The notes: generated from the letters alone by a model not told the origin. A DNA stretch of 7,832 nucleotides from JAIEPT01 sp038217425 (GCA_038217425.1 JBBQPM010000262.1:1-7832); one strand, 5' to 3'; counted from the stretch's first letter, positions 1 through 6,830 are shown. Program-made: numbers and translations.

Positions 1-1
1 C

Positions 2-64
2 GATCGCCTGGGCTTGACCCTGCCGCGCCGCCTGAAATGCCGGACCGAGATGCTGGACGTGTAG
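2..64 (+). CDS. C-terminal end of an unidentified protein (truncated by window edge)
   Basis: Reading from base 2, twenty codons run without a stop to TAG at 62-64, giving a tail that ends LKCRTEMLDV. Eighteen of the 20 third positions are G or C, the bias of a real gene in this GC-rich DNA. The frame starting at base 1 lacks this bias and runs on into the structured spacer. The fragment is too short to assign a family. The gene would converge on the minus-strand TPR gene ending at 227. Reality of the gene is a moderate inference; identity is unknown. Confidence 0.4.
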   Translation, partial: DRLGLTLPRRLKCRTEMLDV

Positions 65-76
65 TGAAGACTTTAG

Positions 77-110
77 CTCTCGAAATTCAAAATCCCCGGA
101 TTTTCGAGGG
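77..110 (+). terminator. Possible terminator hairpin in convergent spacer
   Basis: Thirteen bases after the TAG at 62-64, CTCTCGAAA (77-85) can pair with TTTCGAGGG (102-110), nine pairs including one G-U. An alternative inner hairpin pairs AAAATCC (89-95) with GGATTTT (98-104) and shares the TTTT strand with the outer one, so the two folds exclude each other. There is no clear T-tract after the stem, so a canonical intrinsic terminator is not shown. The position between converging genes makes a transcription-end role plausible. Confidence 0.35.
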
Positions 111-144
111 GTGCAGGGGTTGAACAGCGTAACTTGGGCTAATT

Positions 145-211
145 CGGAGTCTCCCTACCGGTATTTCCACGGCGGGCTCACCGGGTCCCCGCTTGCCTTA
201 AACGGACTCCG
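145..211 (-). terminator. Nested inverted repeat downstream of the TPR gene
   Basis: CGGAGTC (145-151) and GACTCCG (205-211) are perfect 7-base complements. Between them, GCGGG (172-176) pairs with CCCGC (188-192) around an 11-base loop. The structure starts 15 bases beyond the stop codon of the minus-strand TPR gene, where a 3' end would be expected. It lacks a U-run, so it may be an mRNA 3' stabilising structure, a weak terminator, or chance pairing in GC-rich sequence. Confidence 0.25.
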
Positions 212-226
212 GCTCTGATGTATTTC

Positions 227-2662
227 CTACGGCCCCTTTTTCGGCAAGTCCGGCGGCGGCGGATTGTACGGCTCCGCCGGCAAGGTCGGCGGCGGCGGCA
301 CTGCCTCGACATCGCCGCTCTCCGGCACGCTTGCGGGCAGGTCGGGGGGACGCGGGTTGTACTCCTTCGTCTCCGGCGGCGGGGGCGGCGGAGCGGCGGC
401 GTCGATCTCGATGTTGATCTTCACCCGCGAAAAAAACGTCCCCTCCGCACGCACCATGCCGGCGGCTCCCAGCTCTTTCGCCTTGTGTAAGTCCTCGAGC
501 GCCTTGCCTGGCTCGTCGAGAATTCGCCAAAGATCCGAACGCGCCGAATACTGCTCCCCCAGCTGGGGCGCCAAACGGATCGCCTCGTTGATGTCGGACA
601 GCGCCTTCTGGTACTCGCGCTTTTGAGCGTGGGCGAGCGAACGATGGTGCCAAAACATCGCCGACTCGGCGTTCAGCGCGATGCCGCGGTTGCAATCGGC
701 GATCGCCTTATCGGGCTCGTTCTGCTTGCAGTAGATCAGCGACCGATTGCCCAGGGCCTGCCAACATTTGGGCTCGAGTTCCAGACAGCGATTGCAATCG
801 GCCAGCGCCGCGGCCCACTCGTGCAATTCGATCTGCCGGAATGCGCGGTTGCAATAGGCGGCATGGTCCGTCGGGTCGTTCTTCACCATCTCATCGTACA
901 CTTCGATCGCGGCGCGCGGGTCGGCGGCGGCCACTGCTTCGCCCGTCAACTGATCGACGACGTCCGGATTGAGCCGGCGCGCCGTCTTGAGGTCGCGCTC
1001 TGACTCCGCATTGTTTCCCAGGGCGCGGTGGGCCTCGCAGCGGTGAAGATGGAGCAGGTAATCGTTCGGCGTCATCCGAATCGCCTCGTCCAGATCGGCG
1101 ACCGCCTTGGCGTATTCCTTGAGGCATACGTACGATTTTCCGCGTCGGCCCAAATGTTCCGCATCCTTCGGATTGAGCTTCATCCCCTCGCTGAAGTCGG
1201 CAACCGCTTCGCGATGTTTCCCCGACTCGTAGTGACACAAGCCCCGCATGTTTCGGCACAAGGCCTCCTGCGGCAATCGGCGAATGACCTCGTCCAGATC
1301 TGCGATCGCTGGAACGAGGTGGCGGCTGAAATAGCGCACGACGCCGCGGTTGAACAGACTGCGCGTGTCTTTTGGGTCCAGCGCGAGGGCGTCGTCGAAG
1401 TCGGCGACCGCCTTGTCGAACTCGCGGAGGTAGAGGTACGACTCGCCGCGATAGGGTTTGAACATCGCCGACAGCGTGGGGTCTAACTCCAGGGATCGAG
1501 AAAAATCCGCAACCGCACGGGCGTAATCGCCGAGGGCGAAGTAGCAATAGCCACGGCCTCCCAGGATGTTCGGGTGCTGCGGCTTGAGGCGTAGGCTTTC
1601 GCTCGCGTCTTTGGCGGAGAGCGCGAAGTTCTCGAGTTGCAGGTAGGCGATGGCTCGGGCTTTGTACGCCTGGGCAAAGTCGGCGTCCAATTCCAGCGCC
1701 GTCGTCAGCGGGAGAATGGCCTCGGCGTCTCGCTCGAGGCTGATCAGGCATTCGCCCTTGCGATAAAGCATCTCTTTGGAGCCGCGCGGGGAGCGCCTCA
1801 GGCACTGTTCCAGATCCTCGAGCGCCTTGGCAAAGTCGCCTTTCGTGAAAAAGAGCTTCGCCCGCCATTCGTAGAAAAAGTAGCCCGGTCGAAGGCGGAT
1901 CGCGGCGGAAACCTCCTGCATCTCGCGTTCGGGTTCATCGGAAAAAGTGCTCCCCAGGCCGACATGCCCCAATGTCTGGCATTTGGCGCTGGGCTTCTTC
2001 TGGAGCTGCTCGAAGAATTCGCGGGCCTTCTCCAGGTCCTTCTTCACGATCGCCAGGTACATGCCTTGTTCGTAAAGATAAAGGTCGGGGTCGAGCTTCT
2101 CGACCTTGGCGAGATCCGCCTCCGCCTTGTCGAACTCCTGTCGCTGACAATGAACCCGATAACGCCGGCTATAGCCACTGGGGTTGTCGGGCTCCAATCG
2201 AATGCACTCGTCGTAATCGCGGAGACTCGCATCGAGCCCGGCGACTCGATCGCGCGCAAGATAGAGTTGGGCGCGGACGTAAAGGGCTCGCCCGTTCCGC
2301 GGATTCGCCTTCAGCAACGTTTCCAGATCGGCAAGAGCAGCGCCGAGATCGAGAAGTTCGTTGAGATAGATTTCGCTGCGTAAGAGTAATGCACGAGCGT
2401 GATTCGGCTGCTTTTGCAGTACGCCGTTGAGAAGAGCGAGCGCTTCTTCCCAGTGCCCCTGACCTTCCAGCGCCTCGGCCCGAAGCAGGCTGGCGTGAAG
2501 GTCCGCGGGATCCAGGCGAAGCAGGTCGTCCGCATGCTTTTGCGAGACCGCCCATTCGTACTGCTTCAGCGCCGACTCCGCAGCCTTCCGGGAAGCATCC
2601 TGTCCGCGGCTGTCGGCCGCGGCGAGCCCAAGAATGATGAACGCCGTCGTGATTTGCAGCAT
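227..2662 (-). CDS. Exported TPR-repeat protein with proline-rich C-terminal tail
   Basis: 811 residues. The N-terminus has a hydrophobic core (TAFIILGLAAA) followed by a polar stretch (DSRGQDAS), which reads as a Sec signal peptide, though the n-region lacks the usual lysine or arginine. There is no lipobox cysteine. From about residue 22 to 735 the protein is an almost unbroken run of about 20 TPR units of roughly 34 residues, with the usual pattern: a small residue in helix A, A in helix B, then a closing D/NP as in LELDP, LALDP and LKLNP. Residues 758-811 form a proline-rich tail. The start is well supported: ATG at 2660-2662 is preceded six bases away by a perfect AAGGAGG (2669-2675). 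It lies 59 bases after the large membrane-protein gene on the same strand, so co-transcription is likely. TPR solenoids bind other proteins, and a scaffold role in the envelope is inferred; no enzymatic domain is visible. The export call is moderate, the TPR call near certain. Confidence 0.95.
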   Translation of the reverse strand: MLQITTAFIILGLAAADSRGQDASRKAAESALKQYEWAVSQKHADDLLRLDPADLHASLLRAEALEGQGHWEEALALLNGVLQKQPNHARALLLRSEIYLNELLDLGAALADLETLLKANPRNGRALYVRAQLYLARDRVAGLDASLRDYDECIRLEPDNPSGYSRRYRVHCQRQEFDKAEADLAKVEKLDPDLYLYEQGMYLAIVKKDLEKAREFFEQLQKKPSAKCQTLGHVGLGSTFSDEPEREMQEVSAAIRLRPGYFFYEWRAKLFFTKGDFAKALEDLEQCLRRSPRGSKEMLYRKGECLISLERDAEAILPLTTALELDADFAQAYKARAIAYLQLENFALSAKDASESLRLKPQHPNILGGRGYCYFALGDYARAVADFSRSLELDPTLSAMFKPYRGESYLYLREFDKAVADFDDALALDPKDTRSLFNRGVVRYFSRHLVPAIADLDEVIRRLPQEALCRNMRGLCHYESGKHREAVADFSEGMKLNPKDAEHLGRRGKSYVCLKEYAKAVADLDEAIRMTPNDYLLHLHRCEAHRALGNNAESERDLKTARRLNPDVVDQLTGEAVAAADPRAAIEVYDEMVKNDPTDHAAYCNRAFRQIELHEWAAALADCNRCLELEPKCWQALGNRSLIYCKQNEPDKAIADCNRGIALNAESAMFWHHRSLAHAQKREYQKALSDINEAIRLAPQLGEQYSARSDLWRILDEPGKALEDLHKAKELGAAGMVRAEGTFFSRVKINIEIDAAAPPPPPPETKEYNPRPPDLPASVPESGDVEAVPPPPTLPAEPYNPPPPDLPKKGP
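230..391 (-). repeat. Proline-rich tail with duplicated YNPxPPDLP motif
   Basis: Coding sequence for residues 758-811 of the TPR protein. The nine-residue motif occurs twice, as YNPRPPDLP (768-776; bases 335-361) and YNPPPPDLP (799-807; bases 242-268). Runs of six and four prolines precede them, and a PTLP segment lies between. The DNA of the two copies is clearly alike, which fits an internal duplication. Such tails are commonly extended linkers or short-motif ligands for partner proteins; which applies here cannot be told from sequence. Confidence 0.7.
458..2500 (-). repeat. Tandem TPR array
   Basis: Region encoding residues 55-735 of the TPR protein, divisible into about 20 consecutive units. 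Units in the second half are most alike at the protein level (YARAVADFSRSLELDP, FDKAVADFDDALALDP, HREAVADFSEGMKLNP, YAKAVADLDEAIRMTP), which suggests later duplication there. The first six or so units and the one near residues 215-250 are more divergent. The count is by eye and could be off by one or two. Confidence 0.85.
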
Positions 2663-2668
2663 GGCGAG

Positions 2669-2701
2669 CCTCCTTCGGGATGAGACCCTACTAAAAGGAG
2701 G
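2669..2701 (-). promoter_or_regulatory. Shine-Dalgarno-sequestering hairpin before the TPR gene
   Basis: In the minus-strand message CCUCCUU (2701-2695) is perfectly complementary to the downstream AAGGAGG (2675-2669), which is the ribosome-binding site of the TPR gene. Inside, GGG and CCC can form a short upper stem around UCUCAU. The 7-base stem would hide the whole Shine-Dalgarno sequence when the message is read through from the upstream gene. It could tune or temperature-gate translation, or simply lower expression of the second gene. The pairing is seen directly; the regulatory role is inferred. Confidence 0.5.
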
Positions 2702-2714
2702 AACTTCGCGTCAA
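2685..2714 (-). promoter_or_regulatory. Possible internal promoter for the TPR gene
   Basis: On the minus strand TTGACG (2714-2709, five of six matches to the -35 consensus) is followed after 18 bases by TAGGGT (2690-2685, three of six matches to the -10). Initiation about seven bases further on would give a leader of roughly 16 bases holding the Shine-Dalgarno sequence but not its complement at 2695-2701. The -10 match is weak, so this is tentative. Confidence 0.25.
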
Positions 2715-2721
2715 GACCGCT

Positions 2722-5700
2722 CTATGCAGGCAGCGACGCCTGCTGTGCCTTCTCCACCCGCGGCGGCAGAAAGTGCCAGCCGGGAACCAGCACGTCGATC
2801 GGCGCCTGGCCGTCCTTCTCCAGCCAACATCGTTTGCAATCTTCGCGACGGATGCGCATCTTCGAATAGAGCACTTGCTCGTGCTCGAGTTGCTGCGGCG
2901 ACAGCGGCTCGCTCGGCAAGCAAATCGGGCCCTCGAACGACTGGTCGATGTTCCGCAGCAGGACGTGACGCTTCTCCGGCCCAAACGTGATCTCGACGCC
3001 GTCGGGCGTGAACTGAAATGAATCGCACGGATTGGCCAGCAGGCTAGCGATGTGCTCCTGCACCATGTCGACCCCCGCTAACTTGTAGAGCACCGCGAGC
3101 GCGTTCTCCAGCGCCGTTCGCTCGTCGCCGACGAGATGGTTCGCCCAGCCGGCGCGCGGCATGTGCGCGATAACCCACCCCCGTCGATGCGCGAACTCCA
3201 GCGTCAAATGTTCGTGCGGATACGCGTCGTGTTCCAGATTGAGCTGCACGCGATTGGTGGCGGCGACGACCTTGCCCACGCGTAGTTTTTTTCCCTGCCA
3301 GCCGGGCGCTTGCTCCAGGAGCACGCAAAACTCGCGCGAGACGAAGAGCGTCAGCGCCTCGGCGATGTCCGCCTGGTTTGCTTGATAGGCGCGGACGGCG
3401 CTCCAGTTGCCGGTGCTGAGCGCCTTGCGTTCGGCCTGGCGCATGCGGCCGAAGAGTTTGGGGAGGGTGCCAGAGTGGAAACCGGGAAGGAAGAGGTCGG
3501 GCAGGGTTTCGCCGTGATGTCCGATGATGACGGGACTGAGGAACTCGCTGCGGTTGGCGCGGTAGAGGAGCCAATTTTCCTTGATTTCCCAGAAAAGGAA
3601 GACGAAGGCGTCGGCGAGGAAAAACCAGACGTACCACGCCAGGGCGTTGGCGATGAGTTGTCCGGTGGTCGGCGCCATCCTGTCAGCCATCTCTTTGAAA
3701 TACATGGCCGTCAACGGCATGGTGAACTTGGCGACGAGGATCGTGAGCGGCAGTTTGATCGGGTTGAGGCACGGTTCCAGGAGCACGACGAAATTGAAGC
3801 GGAGCAGGAACGAAATCGGATACCAGAGGACGCTGAGGACGCCGCGAACGACCATGGTTTGCCGGCTGATGCCCTCGCGGAAGCGGAGCCATTCGTCGAC
3901 CTTGAAGAGGAGCACTTCCAGGGCGTGCAGCATCTGTTTGAAGACAGCCATGGTGAAACGGACGAGGAAGGGAATGAGACCGGCGCGGATCAGTTCGAAA
4001 AGTTGGTATCCCGCCTGGAGCATGGACTCCCAGGCGGCCAGGCCGGCCTGCGAGTTGGCGAGAAAATTGACGACCAGAAACGAGGCGATGCCGGTCCACA
4101 GATCGAAAAATGCCGGAAAGATGAGCCAGAGCACGGCGCATATCAGGAATGGCTTAAGAAAGTAGTTGTACAGCAGTTGGAACGCCCAGCTGCTCACCAG
4201 ACGCTTGAACGAGACGTGGCGGCGCAGCCAACGGCCCGCGGCGGCGGTGCGCTCCAGGCAGCGACTCGCGGCATGTCGGAACTGCCCGAAGAACTGGCGC
4301 CTGAAATCGGGGAGATACATGAGACTGAAGATGAAGGCCACGAACAGCCCCCATAGCGAGTAGAAGACCCAGGGCGACACGCCGAAGATGCGCCCGTCGT
4401 TGACGGCGGGGAGGACGTTGCCCGCTGCGTCTTTCTGATTGGTCGGCAGTGTGATGACGCCGAAGATATCGAGGAGGAAGAGCAGTACGAGGAGGGTGAC
4501 GCCGCCGCCCAGGATCGGCACGGTGGCGAAGCGCGTCAATAAGCGCCCCAGTGCGGTGCCGAAGTTGAGCGCGGTGATGCGTTCGAGCCAACGGAGGTAG
4601 ATGTCGCCCGCGCGGTAGACGCCGTCCAGGAGCGTCGACAGCTGTCGATCGAGCCGATGGAGCGGATCGCCCTTGATGAAGTCCTGCGGGTCGGTGAGGT
4701 CGGGGAGCTTGAGCTGGTTGCGCGAAATGGTATCGCGCAGGTCGCTGAAGGTGATGAAGCCCGAATCGATGATGCGGTCGAGGATCTCTTCGACCATTTT
4801 GCCAAACGAGGTTTGGTCGACGGGGTTGAGAGGGCCGAGCCCGACGTCGTGGAAGGCGCTGGTGAGCACGGGGCGAAAGCGTTGGCGGACGCGATCTTCG
4901 CTGCGCCGAAGGGCGTTGCGCAAGATGGCGTCGAGGTCGGCACGGTCGCGTGCGGAGAGCCGGGCGAGCGTCAGATGCTCGCGTGCATCGCGCAGCGTGC
5001 GCGTGATGCGCACGAGTCGTTGACTCGGCAGCGGACGGCGCATGGTGCGCTTGCCCAGCGACAAGACCCAGTCGACGATGTCGAGGGAATAGATTTCCCG
5101 TTCGTGATCGAGGCAAACGGCCTGCAGGTCGTACAAGAGGCCGGCCTCGGCGGGGTGCAGGCCCTGATCGGCCTTGTCTAGTAACACGGGGACGAGTCGG
5201 CGCCAATCGTCGATCTCGACGGCGGGGAGATCGAGCGCCTGCTGAAAGCGTCCCAGCACGTCTTCGAGGTAGCCGATCGCTTCCGCACGCGTCGAGGCGG
5301 CCTGGTCGCTGGGGGCGACGCGGGTGGCGCGCTGGCGCTCAATGGCGGCGAAGACGAGGTTCCCTTTACGTTTGGCGCGATCGCTACGGCTGAGGAGATC
5401 GCGGAAATATTCGGTCGCCTCGGAGTAACGGGGATCTTCGGGATTCGCCGCCTCGGACGCGCCGGGGAGTCGCGATTGCTGAAGCAGCACGCCCGGCTGG
5501 ACGTCTTGCTCGAGAATTTGTCGGGCGAGGTTCGGATTCTCCAGTGCGGGGAAGTACGACGGCAACAAGCTCGGCGCGAAGAAGTGGAGTTCGAAGAAGA
5601 CCGCAGCGAATTCGATGTAGGCGTCGCGTTCGTCCGCCTGGGGCATGAGCAAGCGTTCCTGATCGAGGACGACGCGGATTTCTTCAAAGGCGGTGATGCC

Positions 5701-6099
5701 CAGGGCCTGGATGCGTTCGCGGAGCATGGCTTCGGTGAGATGTCCGTCTTCCCAGGCTTTGAGGAAGGCGCGGTGGACGCAGGCGTTAAAGAGGCGCCGC
5801 CAGGTGCGCCGCAACACGTCGCCCGATTCGCCGCGCTGCCAATCTTCATCGCGGGGCCACACGATGAGGATGACGCTATCGGGGAGAATATGATCGGAAG
5901 GCAGCAGGAGTTCTTCTTGATCGACGTGGCGAAACAGGATTTGCCGATCCACGACCAAGGAAAGCCGTCGGGGCGTGGACCAGGAGATACCCGAGATCTG
6001 GCTCACCTGGCGCAGCACGTTCTCCATGACCCAGGGAGAAACGAGAACGGCCGAGGATTCGACGGAGGTAAGGGCCTGCTGCAGTTCGGGGAGCGTCAT
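2722..6099 (-). CDS. Large multi-domain membrane protein of unknown function
   Basis: 1125 residues from the chosen ATG at 6097-6099, which has AGGA nine bases upstream (6112-6109). An ATG three codons earlier (6108) sits against that AGGA, and a GTG at 6156 would add an arginine-rich 19-residue extension with no good ribosome site. Residues 1 to about 525 are soluble, charged and mostly helical. Residues 526-838 contain about six hydrophobic segments (near 526-549, 576-596, 645-662, 667-682, 753-774, 816-838), with an amphipathic stretch near 693-732. After the last segment comes a soluble domain with a GHHGE motif (860-864), PGFHSG (872-877), and near the end a CxxC pair (C1088, C1091). I do not recognise the family; it is not an evident transporter, kinase or glycosyltransferase. 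The TPR gene follows 59 bases downstream, so the two probably form one operon and perhaps one envelope complex. That the gene is real is secure: one open frame of over 3.3 kb with consistent composition. Confidence 0.93.
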   Translation of the reverse strand: MTLPELQQALTSVESSAVLVSPWVMENVLRQVSQISGISWSTPRRLSLVVDRQILFRHVDQEELLLPSDHILPDSVILIVWPRDEDWQRGESGDVLRRTWRRLFNACVHRAFLKAWEDGHLTEAMLRERIQALGITAFEEIRVVLDQERLLMPQADERDAYIEFAAVFFELHFFAPSLLPSYFPALENPNLARQILEQDVQPGVLLQQSRLPGASEAANPEDPRYSEATEYFRDLLSRSDRAKRKGNLVFAAIERQRATRVAPSDQAASTRAEAIGYLEDVLGRFQQALDLPAVEIDDWRRLVPVLLDKADQGLHPAEAGLLYDLQAVCLDHEREIYSLDIVDWVLSLGKRTMRRPLPSQRLVRITRTLRDAREHLTLARLSARDRADLDAILRNALRRSEDRVRQRFRPVLTSAFHDVGLGPLNPVDQTSFGKMVEEILDRIIDSGFITFSDLRDTISRNQLKLPDLTDPQDFIKGDPLHRLDRQLSTLLDGVYRAGDIYLRWLERITALNFGTALGRLLTRFATVPILGGGVTLLVLLFLLDIFGVITLPTNQKDAAGNVLPAVNDGRIFGVSPWVFYSLWGLFVAFIFSLMYLPDFRRQFFGQFRHAASRCLERTAAAGRWLRRHVSFKRLVSSWAFQLLYNYFLKPFLICAVLWLIFPAFFDLWTGIASFLVVNFLANSQAGLAAWESMLQAGYQLFELIRAGLIPFLVRFTMAVFKQMLHALEVLLFKVDEWLRFREGISRQTMVVRGVLSVLWYPISFLLRFNFVVLLEPCLNPIKLPLTILVAKFTMPLTAMYFKEMADRMAPTTGQLIANALAWYVWFFLADAFVFLFWEIKENWLLYRANRSEFLSPVIIGHHGETLPDLFLPGFHSGTLPKLFGRMRQAERKALSTGNWSAVRAYQANQADIAEALTLFVSREFCVLLEQAPGWQGKKLRVGKVVAATNRVQLNLEHDAYPHEHLTLEFAHRRGWVIAHMPRAGWANHLVGDERTALENALAVLYKLAGVDMVQEHIASLLANPCDSFQFTPDGVEITFGPEKRHVLLRNIDQSFEGPICLPSEPLSPQQLEHEQVLYSKMRIRREDCKRCWLEKDGQAPIDVLVPGWHFLPPRVEKAQQASLPA

Positions 6100-6167
6100 A
6101 CCGAGCATTCCTGAGAAGGGACGGGAGTTGGGTCGCCTTCGTTCCGGAGAGCGCACGAGAAGCTCTT

Positions 6168-6197
6168 AATCTAACGCCTGCCCGGGCCGCTCGTAAA
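6168..6197 (-). promoter_or_regulatory. Candidate promoter of the membrane-protein/TPR unit
   Basis: On the minus strand TTTACG (6197-6192, four of six -35 matches) is separated by 18 bases from TAGATT (6173-6168, four of six -10 matches). It would give a leader of about 60 bases before the ATG at 6099. The extended -10, TTAGATT, resembles the TTAGACT found twice upstream of the PEP-CTERM gene. Matches are modest. Confidence 0.3.
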
Positions 6198-6250
6198 GGA
6201 GAATCGAGCCGAAATCTATGCAAGCGTCCGGTTTTTCGCGCCGCGTCGGA

Positions 6251-6256
6251 TATAAA
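6251..6256 (+). promoter_or_regulatory. Candidate -10 element for the 124-codon gene
   Basis: TATAAA (five of six -10 matches) lies 52 bases before the ATG at 6309, in the divergent intergenic region. No convincing -35 is found at 16-18 bases upstream. A short GGGG-ATG-CCCC palindrome (6259-6269) follows near the expected start point. Assignment rests on one hexamer and position only. Confidence 0.25.
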
Positions 6257-6308
6257 AAGGGGATGCCCCGCGCACGCGCCAGCAGCTGCCAAATTCCCCG
6301 AGGCGATC

Positions 6309-6683
6309 ATGACACCCGAACAGGCGATGCACCGTATTCAGAAGATCTTGTCCCATGCCTGGATGATCCGCAATTTCCTCAAGCATGCGGAGGAGATTCA
6401 GGACGACGTCGCCATGATGGAAGTCCATCGCGAGATCTTCGACGCCATCCGCGCGCTGGAGTCGTGCTTCCTCGCCAACGAAGCGACCCGCTATGTGACC
6501 CGCGCCCGCGCCAAGCACGCCAAGCTCAAGAAGGCCAGCGACTTCTTCCGCGGCGAGTACAAACGCATCTCCGACCACACCAACTTCGAAATGGCTTCGC
6601 AATCCCTGGCGTTCGCGGTCGAGCAGATCGACGAGACGCTTCGGCAAGTCGCGAAGTTCCCGGAGCCTGAGGGGGAAGCGTAA
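6309..6683 (+). CDS. Small all-helical protein of unknown function
   Basis: 124 residues, ATG at 6309 with GAGG (6300-6303) five bases upstream. The predicted chain has no signal peptide or membrane segment and reads as a run of amphipathic helices: 1-25, 31-57, 60-83 (basic, rich in R and K), and 89-116, with a short acidic/proline end (PEPEGEA). This suggests a soluble cytoplasmic four-helix bundle. Histidines and acidic residues are scattered (H8, H16, H26, H40) but form no motif I can assign. Third codon positions are strongly G/C, supporting this frame against the overlapping 6218-6670 reading and the antisense one. It is divergent from the membrane-protein operon and followed by a 313-base non-coding region, so it appears monocistronic. 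No function is proposed; the small size and the basic third helix would suit a nucleic-acid or protein-binding role, but that is speculation. Confidence 0.85.
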   Translation: MTPEQAMHRIQKILSHAWMIRNFLKHAEEIQDDVAMMEVHREIFDAIRALESCFLANEATRYVTRARAKHAKLKKASDFFRGEYKRISDHTNFEMASQSLAFAVEQIDETLRQVAKFPEPEGEA

Positions 6684-6704
6684 ACCGGGAGATGCGGCCC
6701 GATA

Positions 6705-6767
6705 TTTTAGCCATTTTGACTTTTTTACCATTTTCGGCTTGATCGAGTCCGAGTGCAGGCTTAGACT
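6705..6767 (+). promoter_or_regulatory. Upstream promoter with phased T-tracts (candidate P1)
   Basis: TTGATC (6739-6744, four of six -35 matches) and TAGACT (6762-6767, four of six -10 matches) are 17 bases apart. Directly upstream lie four T-runs at 6705-6708, 6714-6717, 6721-6726 and 6731-6734, spaced 8-9 bases centre to centre. This is where an UP element or bent DNA would act. The same T-runs could also end transcription of the 6309 gene. Initiation near 6774 would give a leader of about 220 bases for the PEP-CTERM gene. Confidence 0.4.
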
Positions 6768-6830
6768 GACTCAAAATCGCCGCCACCGTGGATCAGGTTC
6801 GAGACGCATGGAATGTGCGTTTCAAGGTCC

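Noticed and set aside
198..695. 165-codon minus-strand frame overlapping the 3' end of the TPR gene
   Set aside because: Arginine- and alanine-rich shadow in another frame of the TPR gene, without a ribosome site or its own codon bias.
891..1868. 325-codon minus-strand frame inside the TPR gene
   Set aside because: Out-of-frame shadow of GC-rich repeats; the product is low-complexity R/P/G sequence.
1637..2383. 248-codon plus-strand frame antisense to the TPR gene
   Set aside because: Mirror image of the TPR periodicity on the opposite strand; no recognisable domain or ribosome site.
2634..2990. Plus-strand frame near AAAAGGAGG at 2693-2701
   Set aside because: The Shine-Dalgarno-like string is the complementary arm of the minus-strand hairpin; the frame is a shadow of the membrane-protein gene.
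3310..4356. 348-codon plus-strand frame antisense to the membrane protein
   Set aside because: Highly acidic, low-complexity antisense product, expected opposite hydrophobic and charged codons in GC-rich DNA.
4154..5206. 350-codon minus-strand frame inside the membrane-protein gene
   Set aside because: Extreme R/P/H composition typical of a shadow frame; the overlapping frame encodes a coherent protein.
6218..6670. 150-codon plus-strand frame overlapping the 124-codon gene
   Set aside because: An AAGGAG lies upstream but 16 bases from the ATG, too far, and the product is R/H/P-rich with poor third-position bias.
6216..6731. 171-codon minus-strand frame opposite the 124-codon gene
   Set aside because: Antisense to a gene with better start context and codon bias; it begins in the T-tract region without a ribosome site.
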